Assembly (NCBI GenBank): GCA_037157565.1
Contig: JAZHRO010000012.1
Span: forward strand, 55,047,501-55,111,500
Source of the DNA: Thalassia testudinum
Taxonomy: Eukaryota; Streptophyta; Magnoliopsida; Alismatales; Hydrocharitaceae
Length of the DNA stretch: 64,000 bases
Direction of reading: 5' to 3'
How positions within the stretch are numbered: position 1 is the stretch's first letter; every line of letters starts with the position of its first letter. The translations under genes and the position numbers were made by a program. Positions 33,872-46,900 of the stretch are shown one piece after another. The notes under the pieces are model-generated. The model did not search any database, was not told where the DNA came from, and saw only the letters and a list, made by a program, of their open reading frames with translations.

Positions 33872-34949
33872 AATTGGATCAGGTGGTGGAATAGAATCAA
33901 AGTTTGAATCAAGATGGAAGAAGGGGATTTTGTTCAGAATCAGAGGAAAGAGGGGCTATGTGAATGATTTCTGCAAAAACAAAGGGGCCGAGGCTTAGCC
34001 TCGGGGAGAGTGAACTTCTATTGGAGGTTTCAAGGACCTCCTGAAAAATACTGAAGGGCTGAATGAGATAAGCAGGTGCTGGACCCAATCAAGACACCCA
34101 AAAATTGTTGGGTGACTATAGAGGTTCGGGGCAGATGGACCCCTTGATCAGAAAGATCGTCCACCTGAGAATTACCTGGGCAGCCAGAGAGGGAGAGTCC
34201 CGCGAAGACCCCTACACGGTAGAGCGTCCCCACGGGTTACAGGGTTTCCCCCACCCGACCTCTCTTGTCACTGCGGTTCCAGGTAGACCAGAATGGGGAT
34301 CTTGACCTCTTAAGTCTACCAATTTTAAGATCAGGGTGCTTAAGGTTTCACTTGAACTTTAGTCTTTTTAAGTGCAAAGAGTGACCTAATTTAAGGTTGG
34401 TTAACCCAAAGGGGTCAACTTTACCTCTTGTTTTCTTTGAGAGCTTTTTGGGTCCTGTCTTTTAGGGTTCAAGTGTTTGGAGAGAGCCAATTGTTTAGGA
34501 TTTTCTTTGAATAGGTATTTTCAGACAAGGGCTTGGGCACACTTCATTTGGTTTTCTCAATTCTTGCTTAAGGAGTGTGTCTCTAAATCCCTAGTGTTGG
34601 ATCCTAGGTTGGCTCTACTTGGTCCAGTTAATTCTTTGTTGGGTAATTAGGGCTCAAGCAAGAATGTGTTAGCCCTTAAATACCCTTAATAGTGTGCAGA
34701 AATAATGAGTTGAAAACATGCAACTTTTATGGTTACTAAATATGGAAGACAGGTTAGCCCTATATTGCTTGTTCTTTTCTTTTCTTCCTCTTTAGAGTGT
34801 AGGGGTTAATAGTGAGAGAAAAGATTTTACCTGTCTTCGGTGTGGTTGTGTGGTTGCTTGTCTTCTTGAGTTCCTATAGCTGCACAAAAGAGAGGAGATT
34901 ATCAGAACTTAAAAGAAACAGGAATGTTTACCTCTAGAATAGCCGTTGC
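33872..34949 (-). other. 5' leader of element F
   Basis: About 1.1 kb between primer site and ORF. No gene is supported; the small ORFs here have no recognisable content. Confidence 0.6.
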
Positions 34950-34967
34950 TCCCCGGCAACGGCGCCA
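34950..34967 (-). other. Primer-binding site of element F (tRNA-Asp)
   Basis: On the minus strand it reads TGGCGCCGTTGCCGGGGA, a perfect 18-nt complement of the 3' end of plant tRNA-Asp, three bases inside the 5' LTR. Confidence 0.9.
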
Positions 34968-34970
34968 AAA

Positions 34971-37670
34971 TGTGAATCGTCGGGTTCTACCGGGTTTGTT
35001 ATAACGTTGTAGTGAAGCCGGTTGTTACCAACGTTTCATATAAAAATTTTTTACTCGGAAAAATGAAAGAGTTCCCGAGGTCGAACTCAGGGAGCAAGTT
35101 GTATTCTAGAGATATACAAGTTCTATTACAAAAATAAAGAGAGAGAGAGAGAGAGAGAGATGAAAATTTGGCTTCTTCTTCTTCTCTTCTTTCTTCCTCT
35201 TTGGCTTTTGTTCTTCCTGTTCTTCTTCTTCTTCTTATTCTCCCTCGTCTGCTTTCTTCAGATCTTCTTCTTCTTTTCTTGCTTCTTGCTTTTCTTCATT
35301 TCTTCTTCTTCTTTGGTTTTCTGCCTTGACCTCTCTTCTTCTTTCGCGTTGGCCGTTGCTCTTCCTTCTTCTTCAGCCTGTCTTCTTTCCTGCTCTGGCT
35401 GCTGACCTTCCGTCGTCTGCCCCGGTGCTGAGACGACTTAACGATGCCTATGCTACAGTGCCGCAGCTCCTTCTTCTTCAGCGGGTCTGCTTCTTCTTCT
35501 TTGGCCTGCACACTTCAGAGTTTTTTCGTCAAGAGGCAAAAACCTACTCTACCCCCCTCCCCCGCGTATCTCTCTCTCTGAAATCACTCTTCGGAAGCTC
35601 TCCCAGAGCGCTACCGGGTAATCGGGTTCGGGTCAGGCCCGGGTCCAGGCCCACCGGCGTGCGTGGTGGGCGAGGAGTGCAGGACAGTCTAATCGGGTCG
35701 GGCCAGGTCCGCGGAGCGTGGTCACGGACGAGGCCGGGTCGGGTCGGGTGAGAGGGACCTCACCCCGTGGTCAGGAGGCAAACAGCATAAGGCAGTTTTT
35801 GCCTTTATGCGTCCGCGCGCCTTCGAGAGGTTCCGAGGTGGGACTAAATGTCCCACCCCAATTGAGCGCGTCGCGGATGGAGCAGTGGGCGATCGAGGCT
35901 TCCCGCGCGGCCTTCGCTCCGTCTGTGAACCTGGGACGTTTCGCGGAGAGTCCTTGCGCAACCTGGAAGTCAATCCTGGGCGAAGGCGTGCCTGCACCTG
36001 CAGGTGAAGCAGCTCTGCCTGCGCGGTAATGGCGACGGCGGGCGAGTTACCTGGTCACAGAAGAACGGCCTCTCGGCCAAATCAGACAGGCGGGGGACCT
36101 TCGCCGTGGCACGGCGAAGGTGGTCAGGGTGTTTGCAGGGGGCGAGATGGAGCTGACAGGTCGTCCTAGGTCAAACTGTGAGCGAGGAAGTGGGTGTGTT
36201 CGGTGGATCTGCAGAAGGTGTTTGGTGGGAAGTGGAAGGGCGGAAGAGGATCAGGGTGAGGAGGCGGAAGTTCTGCGGTGGTCGGCGAGCCGTGTGGGTC
36301 GCTGAGGTGATGGGAGCGGCTCGCCGGAGGGTGGTCGGAGGCGGAGAGGATGAGGGTGAACAGGAGCGGTCGAGGGTTTAATTGACTAAATTGAAAGCGG
36401 GGAAAGAAAGAGGAGAAGAAGGGGAGTAGTTCTAACTTAACTGCAGGGACGAAGGGGAAGGAACAGGGCGACAGTCGTATCGACTGTCGCCGGAGAAGAC
36501 GATGCCCAGTGGGGGGAGGACGGCGGTGACGACGGGGCAGAGGCAGCGCGCGCCGGTATTGCGCGACGCGGGAAGAGCGGGGGAAGAAGTCTCTGCTGCT
36601 GGTATTGCGGCGGAGCGAAGAGGAGGAGGAAGGAGAACCGCCGGAGCTGGTGGGCGTCTGCCGGAGTGAGAAGAGAGGAAAGTTGGGGGTTTTCTCCGTC
36701 AGATCCAGGCTGCCCTCGTCGGTGGAGCGGCGGGGGGTATTTATAGGGTTGAAGCAGGGAGGAAGGCGGAGGGAGACGACGTGTCTCCCTCGCCGGAGAA
36801 TGGTCGGAACATGAACCCATACCGTCCGTGCGTTCGCACGGCCGGTATGGGGGGCTACAATGACCATGGGGGTGCTCCTGCGACGGCTGACGACGCAGGG
36901 CACCCCCGGTATACTTGCCAGGTCCCCCACCTCACCCTGCGCGGCGCCATGCTCCGCGCAAGGTCGCCGGAGCATGGTACTGGCAGGGTTTTGCAGGAGG
37001 GACCTGATTGCAAAGAACGAAGGAGAGTTAGGGGCTAAAATGCGAGGGTTCAAAAGTTGAGGGCCAAAGAGTAAATATATGAGGACCAAAGTGTAAAGTC
37101 GGTCAAGGAGGTTTCTTCTTAGGCTCAAGTTTTTATACATGACTAATTAGGACCTAAGGAATCTGATGGTGAATTTCATTTTCATATTAAACCTTGTTTG
37201 ACCGGTCAATTTGCGTAAAGACCCAAATTAAGTTATTAATTGGGCATGGTTCTCAATGTAGGTCAAAATGGGTTCTAAAGGCCAAATTGAAGGTTCTAAA
37301 CCCTAGAGATTATTTTTCTATGAATTTTAGAGGGTTTATTCTATTTTTACTTTGCCCCGAACCTTGTGAATTGAAGTGGGTCGTTTTAGGGTTACAGATT
37401 ATCATTTGGTTCCTTGGAAGTGCTGTAGCCCTTGCTAGATCATCTCATCCCACTTTTATTCTTATTAAGCTGTTTTGACCTGTGTTTGGGCCCAGAATTA
37501 CCCTGTATGCAGATTATACTGGTAAAATTGCACTTTTACCCCTTATGACTGGTTTTCTTCTCAAACTCAGAATTCTCTGAGTTAAGCCTTTCCTTGAGAT
37601 ATGTAGGAGCTTTTATCCTTTGTATTGGGTCAAAATGAGCTAGTTATGGCTCATGATGAGGTTCTCATCA
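34971..37670 (-). repeat. 5' LTR of element F
   Basis: 2700 bp, nearly identical to 27774-30477 (offset 7193 after the GA repeat). All hairpins are repeated at 36467-36491, 36816-36851, 36868-36907 and 36944-36980. One base change (TGA stop to CGA) opens a 324-codon minus frame at 36166-37140; this is an accident of the LTR, not a gene. Confidence 0.93.
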
Positions 37671-37675
37671 ACGTC

Positions 37676-39295
37676 CCATCTACATTTCCAGACCTTTCCA
37701 TTCATTCATAGGAGTTCTACTCCTAACTCCCCATAGGGTTCATGCTCATATTCACCATATTATTCCATACCAGGTTTCATCATTCACAATTCCACTCGTA
37801 TTCTACACATGCAGCTCGTATCTCCAAAATTTAATACATGCACAAGCGATATCACATGTAACTGTTTAGTTATCTTAAGCATTTCATATTCTAACAGACA
37901 GCTCTTATTTATTAACAAGCAATTGTTTACAATTCAGCTTATTCATTTATGACTACAATCTCAATCACGCATACAAACAATGCAACTATTTATCGTCCTA
38001 AGATTCATGCCACATCCTAGGTTTCCAGTTATCTAATTATCATGATTGCATTCATGTTTTATAAATAAAATAGGGGGAAACCACTCTACCGGACAATCCG
38101 AGAGTACTAGGGGCTCGAACTGTAGACTCACGTGCCTCTACAAGCCTCAGACATGCAACAGGTCGAAGTCCTATACCAAGGAACACATCATAGCGAAATG
38201 TTCAGAACAATATATAAAGGTTTCTAACATGTAGAGGAACTCACAAGGAAACCACAGATATTTCATTTGCGTAAAACGAATTTCAATCGGATCCTAAACG
38301 GGTCAAAAACAAGTCTGCAGACCCAAATCAGACGTTTGGAACCACGTCCAGACGTCTTAAAAGTCACCAGAGTCTCACCTCAAGTCCTTGTGTCGACCTC
38401 AGACGTCCAGGACTCCTCCGCGATCGTCTGGACCCAGTTCCAGATGTCTGACTAGTCCTCCGGTCGTCTGGGAGTGCCTCCGGTCATCTGGTAAGCTATC
38501 CAGACATCCGAAAAGCTTGGGAGGGTGTGCCACACACCTTCCCGAAGCTGCTCCTATGCACGACAGAGCAGCACAACCCTTTTTAGCCAAGCAAATCACT
38601 CTGCGATGCGGCCTGTATGGCCGAAACCGCGAGGAAGACGTACCTTCACGATACGCCTGCTTTTAGACATCCGGTGTCGTCACCAAATGTCCAACCCGTC
38701 GTCCGGAAGGCACCCCGAACGTCTGATACTAGAAAAACTCCAGTATCAAAACGTGCTCCCGCTCCTCTCGCCGCGCTCCGCTGCGGCTCCTCCCTCTCAG
38801 CTGCAGCTCCGGCCGCTACAGGAAGTTGAGGATGATGCCCTAGCGCTCTCCTCCTCCTGCACGTGTCGCGGTGGCTATGCAACACTCCAGAGAGCTCCCA
38901 TGAAGCTCGCGAGCTCGACCTCTTCATTCTCTTCACGTCGCTCCTCCTCCGCGCTCTTGCTCCCTCTCTCTCACGTGCCTCCTCACGGCAGTGGAGTGGG
39001 GAGTAAGGTGGTGGTGGTGGAGTGGAGAGGAGAGGAAGGGGGCAAGGTGGTGGTGGTGGAGTGGAGAGGAGAGGAAGGGGGCTCTTATATAGGCAATGGG
39101 TTAGGGTTCGGTGAGGGGAAGAAAAAGAAGAAGAGAGGAAAGAGAACGAACTGCGTGCTGTCTGCGCGCAGAAAGCAATCGCGCGTATAGGTTTTTCAAT
39201 TTCTAGACGTCTGGGAAGGAGTCCAAACGTCTGGTCAGATGTTTGACTGATAGTCCAGACATCTTAAAAGGCTCAAAATAGAATGAGTCTTTACA
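37676..39295 (-). repeat. Element C 3' LTR, third fragment
   Basis: It continues the LTR after F and ends GTCTTTACA at 39295. A TATA box (CTATATAAG, minus strand) lies near 39090. CAGACGTCTG-type motifs occur at 38330-38720 and 39205-39265. The three fragments total about 2.74 kb against 2.66 kb for the 5' LTR. Confidence 0.88.
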
Positions 39296-39720
39296 TCATA
39301 ACAAACTTAAAGGAAGTTTCATCCCCGAAACTTGAGCTAACTAGGGTGCGGAAAAAGAATATAAAACGCATAACAAACTTAAAGTGGACCGAAGTCTATC
39401 TGAAAAGACATACCCTCAAAAAGCTACGGGTACCGCTCTCGCATCGCCGCCTCAGGCTCCCAGGTAGCCTACTTGTACCGCTGGCTACTCCACAAGACCT
39501 TCACCAGGGGTACCTACTTCCGTCTTAGACTCCGAACAGCTCTGTCTAGTATCTACACTAGTCTCTCGGGGTAGGTCAGGTCGTCACCCACGTCGACACT
39601 CTCGTGGCTCAGAATGTGACTAGGATCGGTGATATACTTCCTAAGGTTGGACATGTGGAACACGTCGTGCACACCAGAAATCTGGGGAGGAAGGGCAAGC
39701 CGGTAAGCAACGGGTCCTAT
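39296..39720 (-). pseudogene. Element C integrase tail with chromodomain-like region
   Basis: In minus-strand frames, with stops, I can read the usual tail of Tekay/Del integrases: an LRKYI-like motif (near 39640) and the chromodomain-like pattern KVLW...ATWEPE near 39510-39440. In this family the chromodomain is thought to direct insertion to particular chromatin. The copy is degraded. Confidence 0.6.
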
Positions 39721-39723
39721 CTG

Positions 39724-40830
39724 CTATAGGACCTCAAAGGGCCCCACAAACCTCGGCGCAAGCTTCCCCTTCACCCCAAAACACTGCAGGCCCTTCATGG
39801 GCGAAACGCGAAGGAAGACGTGATCCCCAACCTCGAACTGCACCTCTCTGTGTTTCAGGTCAGCATAACTCTTCTGCCTCCTCTTGACAGTGCGGAGTCG
39901 TCTGTGGATCTGCTTTATCACCTCCTGACTCTGCCGGATCAGCCTGGGGCCAACCTCCCACTTGGTCCCCACCTCAACCCAACTCAAGGGCGCAGTATAC
40001 CTCCGTCCATATAAAGCCTCGTACGGTGCCATGCCGATGATCGAGTGATAGTTGTTATTATATGCAAACTCTACCACGGGTAAGTGCTTCTCCCAAGAGC
40101 CCCTCCAGTCTAGTACACAGGCGTGCAAAAGGTCCTCAAGCATCTGTATAGTGCACTCTGACTATCCATCCGTCTAGGGGTGGTACGCAGTACTGAACCT
40201 CAACCGTGTCCCTAAAGCCTGCTAAAACTCAACCCAAAACTGGGAACTAAAATGGGTATCTCGGCCGGATACAATCCCACGCTGAACTCCATGCAGGTGT
40301 ACCACATCACGAATGTACCTCTCTACCGACTACGCTGGTCCTAAAGGGACTCGGATCGGCAGGAAACGTGCCATCTTCGTCAACTTGTCCACTATCACCC
40401 AGACTGCATCGTGTCCTCGCTGGGTAACGGGTAAGCCCACAACCAAGTCCATGGTGATGCTCTCCCACTTCCACTCTGGCACAGGAAGTGGCTGCAACGG
40501 CCCTGCAAGCCTCTAATGCTCGGCCTTCACCTGCTGGCACACCAAACACTGCTGCACGAACTCACCCACATCCCGCTTCATCCCTCTCCACCAAAAATCA
40601 CGTCTCAGATCATGATACATCTTCGTGTTCCTAGGATGTATGGTGAACCTGGACCCGTACGCCTCCGTCAGGAGCTCTTTCAACAACTCCTTGTCCCTGG
40701 AAACGCACAAACGTCCCCTCATACGCAGCACCTCGTCTGTAAAAGAGAAGTCTCCTGGGTCCCCTGATAGCACTCTGTCTCGCAACGACTGTAGGTACGG
40801 ATTTGTCATCTATCCTGTGATCATGCGGTC
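39724..40830 (-). pseudogene. Element C integrase
   Basis: 40513-40809 carries the zinc-binding HHCC domain (IHPRNTKMYHDLRRDFWW then CLVCQQVKAEH). The core at 40140-40510 is split by stops: [17 protein letters not shown] gives the first Asp, the second motif reads VSGRDTHFSSQF, where the family has Asp in place of Gly, and the Glu lies in SECTIQML. 39724-40143 gives the C-terminal part (MAPYEALYGRRYTAPLSW and KGKLAPRFVGPFEVL), diagnostic of Tekay/Del. Confidence 0.85.
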
Positions 40831-41039
40831 TATCAGCTATGGCCTCGTCTGTTGTGTAATCGTCACTGCTCCACAATACCCCTATGACTCTCGAGGTCGC
40901 CAACTACCCAACTCCTCCATAAGTCTCCAACTCTGTGCCTGTAAGCTGGCTAAGTGGGCAGGTGCCTTCCGGCTCAAGGTGTCAGCCACCACGTTGGCCT
41001 TCCCCGGATGGTAGGAGATGCTGCAGTCATAGTCCTTCA

Positions 41040-41429
41040 AGAGCTCTAACCAATGTCTCTGTCTTATGTTAAGCTCATTCTAATCAAACAAGTACCTGAG
41101 GCTCTTATGATCTGTGAAAATCTCAAATGTCTTACCGTAAAGGTAGTGCCTCCATGTCTTCAGTGCGAAGACAATAGCTGACAGCTCTAAGTCATGGGTA
41201 GGGTAGCTATACTCATGGGGCTTTAGTTGTCGCAAAGAGTAAGCGACAATGTGACCCCGCTGCATGAGCACACCCCCTAACCCCTGCAACGAAGAGTCTG
41301 TGTAGACCACAAAATCGCCACTGCTATCTGGGATGGTAAGCATAGGAGCTGAAGTCAGTCTCTCCTTCAACTCTGAAAACACGCCTCACAAGCATCTATC
41401 CAAGAAAAGGGCACGTCCTTCTGGGTCAA
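41040..41429 (-). pseudogene. Element C RNase H
   Basis: The 41080-41382 stretch gives [19 protein letters not shown] (first Asp), [22 protein letters not shown] (Glu) and [15 protein letters not shown] (Asp), so the visible catalytic acids are retained. It is separated from RT by a frame break near 41385-41430. Confidence 0.82.
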
Positions 41430-42230
41430 CTAAGTCATAGGACGCGCAATCTGCGAGAATCCTCTGATAAACCGCCGGTAGTAACCTGCTAGTCCCAAGA
41501 AGCTGCGTATATCTGTCACTGTACGTGGTCTCTCCCACCTAGATACGGCCTCAACCTTGGCTGGATCCACAGCCAAACCATCCCCTGAGATCACGTGGCC
41601 CAAGAAAGTCACCTACCTCAACCAAAACTCGCACTTGTTGTACTTGGCATATAGCCTGCTTTGTCTCAAAGTTTCCAGAATCATCCGTACGTGCTGTCCA
41701 TGTTGTGCCTGATCCTGTGAGGAAATGAGCACGTCATCAATAAATACCACCACAAACTGATCCAGATACGGTCTAAAAACCCGGTTCATCAAATCCATAA
41801 AAGCAGCGGGGGCATTGGTCAGCCCAAACAGCATGACCAAAAACTCGTGGTGTTCGTACCGGGTGCAGAAAGCTGTCTTGGAGACGTCGGTCTCCCTGAT
41901 CCTCAACTGGTGGTAGCCTAACCTTAGATCTATCTTGGAGAATACCATGGCACCTCGCAACTGGTCAAAAAGATCATCAATCCTTGATAGTGGATACTTG
42001 TTCTTGATGGTGACCCTATTCAGCTATCTGTAGTCAAAACAAAGTCACAGGGTACCATCCTTCTTCACAAATAACACAGAGGCTCCCCACAGGGATGCAC
42101 TGGGCCTCACAAAGCCCATCTCCAGTAGGTCCTGTAATTGTGACTTGAGCTCTCGCAGCTCAAGTGGTGCCTTCCGGTACAGTGTAGTGGAAATGGGGTT
42201 GGTCCCCGACACCAGTGAGATCTCAAACTC
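41430..42230 (-). pseudogene. Element C reverse transcriptase
   Basis: 41613-41960 contains [35 protein letters not shown] and the active-site FIDDVLISS. 41430-41612 continues with [20 protein letters not shown] and [14 protein letters not shown]. The stretch 41960-42230 holds the finger motifs with stops and frameshifts. Clear Ty3/gypsy RT, inactive as it stands. Confidence 0.85.
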
Positions 42231-43030
42231 GATCTAACGCTCAAGCGGTAGTCCTGGTAGCTCCTCTGGAAACATGTCGGGGTACTCACTAACCACTGGA
42301 ATGCTCTGAAAATCTGCCACGGGGTTGGGCTCAGCCACCACACAGGCTAGAAAGCCCTCACACCCCTGACTCAAAAGTCTCGCTGCTCGAAGCGCAGATA
42401 TGCACCTGAAACCTCTGTCCATCGGCTGTTCGTGAAACTCAAAGGAAGGCACCTCCGGTATGGAGAAGACAATCTTCCTCCCGAAACAGTCCACCAAGGC
42501 GTGGTAAGTGGACAACCAGTCCATCCACAGAATCACGTCAAAATCCTCCATCGGTATCACGATCAGGTCAGTGGGGAGCCTGTGTCCCTCCTCAGCTACA
42601 AACAACTGGCCACTTGGACCTCTGAGCACAAACGGATCCTCTAACAACACGCAATCCTATCCCAAACTGACAACAAAACTCGCAGCAACAAAAGAGTGTG
42701 TGGCACCGAAATCAAAAAGCACGTAAACTAATTTGCCGAAAACGGGAACCATACCTGCCACCACTGAACTAGATGCCCTGGCGTCTCTGTGTGTCAGGGC
42801 ATTGACACGCCCCTCAACTCTCGGTGCAAAAGAAGCAGCCACTCTGAGTCGAGCGAGTAGGCGCTGGTCGGTACCCTCCACGTGACTGCTGCCCTCCCCC
42901 ACGCGCTTGGGAACCACGACCACCTGCTCAGCCTCTAGCACTCAGTGCGGGGAGCTTCTACTGCGCTCCAGCCTTAGACGGGCAGTCCCTCCTGATGTGG
43001 CCCGGTTGGCCACACTGGTAGCAGAGGGGG
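42231..43030 (-). pseudogene. Element C zinc knuckle and aspartic protease
   Basis: A CCHC knuckle (CYQCGQPGHIRRDC) is readable at about 43017-42976. 42657-42941 then gives the protease start with VLFDFGATHSFVA, where DSGATHSF is usual. 42234-42650 gives the remainder (FDVILWMDWLSTYHALVDC, with GMDWL usual) and the linker to RT (YPDMFPEELPGLPL). Confidence 0.8.
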
Positions 43031-43906
43031 ACTCGACTCCCTCCCTCAGTAAGTCCCTGCTGATGGCTAGGCAAGGGTCCAGTTCTAACAGCTAGCCCCT
43101 GTCGGGGCCCCCCAAAGTCCACTGATGGCCCCACAAAACGAGACAGCTCTCTCGTCGGCCCTGTGAGTACTCTGGCTGGTAGGGCCTCTTCCGTCCGCTG
43201 TCAGTGTCTCACGCGGCCGAGTTGGTCTCCTCGTACATCATAGCTACCTCCACCACTCTCAAGAAGGTGGGCAGCTTCACGGGCTTGACATACCCCCAAA
43301 TAGTAGGTCGAAGCCCCTCAGTGAACCTCCACAGGCGCTCCTCCTCCATAGCTATGGCTGTCACAGCAAAATGTGACAGCTCCAGGAAGAGCGTGCGATA
43401 CACGCTAACAATCATCGTCCCTTGGCGGAGAGTGTGGAACTCCCACCTCCTTTGGTCCTGCCAAGTCTCCGGGAAGTACTGCTCGCAGAAGGGGGTCACG
43501 AACTGGTCCCACGTCGGCTCTCCCCTCTCCTGGACTCTAACTACCCTCCACCACCTGTGTGCCTCACTCTCCAGCTGGTATGTGGCAAAGGCCACGCGGC
43601 ACTCTGCAGGGGGTGAAGGGTGTCAAACATCTTCTCTATCTACTCCAACCAGTCCTCTACCTCAGACAGGCCCTCATTCCCCTTGAAGGAGGAGGGCTTC
43701 AGCTTCTAGAACTGTCCGAAAAGCTCGTAGTGCAATTGCAGTGGGGGAATGGGCATGCCTCCAGGCAGGGAGGGCTTGTGCTCAGAAGTGTCAGAGTGCA
43801 GTGGGGGCGGTGGAGGACCACCCCCTCCCCCTCATGCTCATCCAGCGCTACGTCGGTCTCTCAGTCCCACAGAGGACTCCCCCTCCACGTCCTCAGGGAG
43901 AGGCGC
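43031..43906 (-). pseudogene. Element C gag, main part
   Basis: 43209-43595 gives the retrotrans_gag core (ESEAHRWWRVV, WDQFVTPFCEQYFPETWQDQ and EFHTLRQGTMIVSVYRTLF). Upstream, to 43906, the frame continues with a Pro-rich segment and KPSSFKGNEGLSEVEDWLE, then is cut by element E. The N-terminus is at 48979-49219. Several in-frame stops are present. Confidence 0.82.
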
Positions 43907-46900
43907 TATTGATATGTTCGACCATGGTTCATATAAAAAAAAGAAAAATGTCATTGTTGTTGTAGTATGTGTCGCAAATACAAACCGTTATCACGTTAAT
44001 TTTATTTAATTATTTAATTTTTACTGGTTTATTTCAGGTTGTTCACTGAGAGGCAGTTATTGATTTACATCATTCTCTAGGTCCAAAATTATTCTTTAAT
44101 TCCGAAAATGATTAATTTATATACAATCAATAATGAATGAATGAATGAATCTATGAAGAATGAATTAAAGGTTCCATGATGTACAAAAAGAGTCAATGAA
44201 AGTGCTTGCAAAAATCTACTTACAAACAAGCATAAAAAACTACATAGGTATATTCTATACTATCTATTTATAAGTTATATTTCTAATACTTACATAAATA
44301 TACACTACTAACTCATATTACCTAGCATACTAACTTAACTTACTATACTGACATATACAGTAACACATATAATAGCTACAGCGACAGATATAAACGTCAC
44401 TAGACCAAAAAAAACTATATACAAATTGTAAGAAGAAGACCAGGGTTTATAGCGACAGTTATTTCACCTACTGTGACATTTTATTTTGTTCGTAAAAGTA
44501 TGAAGTTATAAATAAATATAAATAGCTATACTATGTATATATATATACTTTAGTTATCTTATACATATTTATTTACAAATACTAATATGGGTCTCTATTA
44601 TATACTATACATATACATACTTCTATTCTCTCTTTCACTCTTTGCTTCTTCTCAACACTGCTTCCTCTTCCCTTAATTTCGCTTATCGTCTTAACACTTA
44701 GGCAACTTAAGCTTTCTCTCTTCGCGGTGCTTCCAGTGTCATTAGGGTTCTAACTTAATAAAAAATTTGTTTAATTTGTGGGCATGCTTTTTGAAGGATA
44801 CACAGCACCCTGAGGATGGGATCAGACCTCTACTAAGCACGCCCTAATGTCTTAATTAGGCCACTTAATTACATGTTCATGCTCAGACATTTAGGCTTAA
44901 CAAGCCCACACACACCCAGGCCCCTAGCCCCACATACATATGCTCAATACATGCTCAGAATGGTCATAGGATGATTGGTTGTTCAGGTGCCCGACGCCCG
45001 TGACAACTGATCGTCCTATGCAATAAAAACATAATAAGGTGCTCTGCGCGCTCCTCAACGCACGATGTGGTGCCTTTCAAGTGCTTGTGCAGCGCTGGAA
45101 TTCCAGCGGCTATGCACACATTTGTGATTTTGGCCCTCAATTCGAGGGCCATAATTTATTAGTTATTAAAAATAAATTATTTGAAAATAAAGTATTTATA
45201 TAGTACTATACAATTGTACAATTAATTTGAAATTTTAATTATATTTACTGTATAAATAAATTAGCTAAAGTATACCGTTTATACATACTTATTTTTAAGT
45301 TTTGCTTCTTAATTACATATAAATTAGTTATTATATGGTCTAATTGACCTTATACAGAGTTAGTATACATGTCTAAATATTTTATACACATTTTTATTGT
45401 ATTTTACAGGTTTAATTTCTATTTTATTTACATTTAAATAGCAACTTTTTGGACTATTTTATTTGTAAATTAAATTTAAGTAGTGTATACATTATAAATA
45501 TACTTAAATTAGGTTAACTTACTTAAAATGCAGTAGTATACGTATACAGTATAAATTAACTTAGTTTTAACTTAATCTACTAATTTTTTCTAAAAAAGAA
45601 CTTAATCTACTAATTTATTTTAATTTAATCTGATAACTTAACTATTAACTTAATAAATTAATTATTTATTCTATATGTATAGTTAAATTAAGGTACAGGG
45701 TTTAGTATGATTATTATATACATATAAATACATATTTACAGTCTTATAACTTAATAAGGTTATTTGTAGTACTTATTACTTATATAACTTTATTGTACAT
45801 ATACATTAGTTTCATTAATAATTAGTTGTATAATTAAGATATATAGAGTATAATCTAACTTAAATATTTACTTTACATAATACAATACATACATAAGTTA
45901 TTTAACTTATAAATATGTATACTTTACATTATAGATAAGTGAGCTTACTATATAACTTAAATATATACTTATATACATATTATACAAGGGATTTTTACTA
46001 TTTTTAGAGTTTTTTCACTTTTTATGGTTTTTATATATGTTATGGAGGTAGGAGAGGAGAATGAAAGAAATGGATGAGAAGAAGGAGATGTTTTTGATGC
46101 TTTTAAGGGTAGATTCTTTTATTAAATTCCTATGGTATACAGAACCTTCGACTGGTAAATTATACCAAGTCGGGGGTTCAGAATACCATGAAACATGGTA
46201 TGCATTTAGGGAAATACCTAATTTTCAATCAAATAGATTTATTTTATTTTTTTAGATTTTTTTATAATTTATATTAAAATCCTAAGTTCACTCATCCTAG
46301 GCCTTTAAAGGGGTGTCTAAAGTGTCCTAAAGGCTTAGGATAAAACTTAAAAAAGTCTAAAAGGCAGGGAATTGCCTTGAACATGTTTAGTATAGGCTAT
46401 GGAAAGGATATATATATAGTTAAACATGAAAATCAAGATAAATTTTAATTAATTTCATATAGTGGATAGTTGGACTTACTATTTAGCTGACAAAGGATTA
46501 AAAAAAAATTTCATTACAAGCATTCAAAGGATATCAAAAGTCAATTACAATAGAGGAAAGCTTGTATACAAGTGACACAACATTTTACATCAGTCAGCTA
46601 TTTTAACAAAATTAAACCTAAGCTACTGTCCATAGGATTATTCAGACTTGGGATTTCTGCTAGAACAGCAAGAAGAAGCCAACAACTGCAGCAGCTAAGA
46701 AAAAGGGTAATCAATAGTAAGCAACTGTTGAAACTCCTCTCACTACAACAGATTGGGTTCTACTTTAGACGTCTAGTTAAGACATCTTCCATAGAACCAT
46801 ATCTGCAACAGGGAGAACTCAGAACCAGCTACCTATTAACTTGAATCAACCAATCAAATTCCAGATCAGGCTATAGACAACCTGATAAGGAATTTTAAAT

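Larger units (their letters stand above)
27774..37670 (-). mobile_element. Element F: young non-autonomous LTR element, TSD ACGTC
   Basis: LTRs 27774-30477 and 34971-37670 start TGTGAATCGTCGG and end GTTCTCATCA, flanked by ACGTC (27769-27773 and 37671-37675). The LTRs differ at about six positions plus the length of one GA repeat, so insertion was recent. The 4.5-kb interior has a tRNA-Asp primer site, a leader, one long ORF, the 3' domain and polypurine tract, but no gag, protease, RT or integrase. It shares the primer type and 3' module with the Athila elements A and B, so an Athila-like partner could have supplied the enzymes. Confidence 0.93.

Noticed and set aside
36166..37140. 324-codon minus-strand open frame
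   Set aside because: It is inside element F's 5' LTR. The sister LTR has a stop in the same frame from one base change, and the sequence is low-complexity Pro/Ser/Arg.
46061..46255. 64-codon plus-strand frame in element E
   Set aside because: Short, AT-rich surroundings, no homologous motif and no promoter context.
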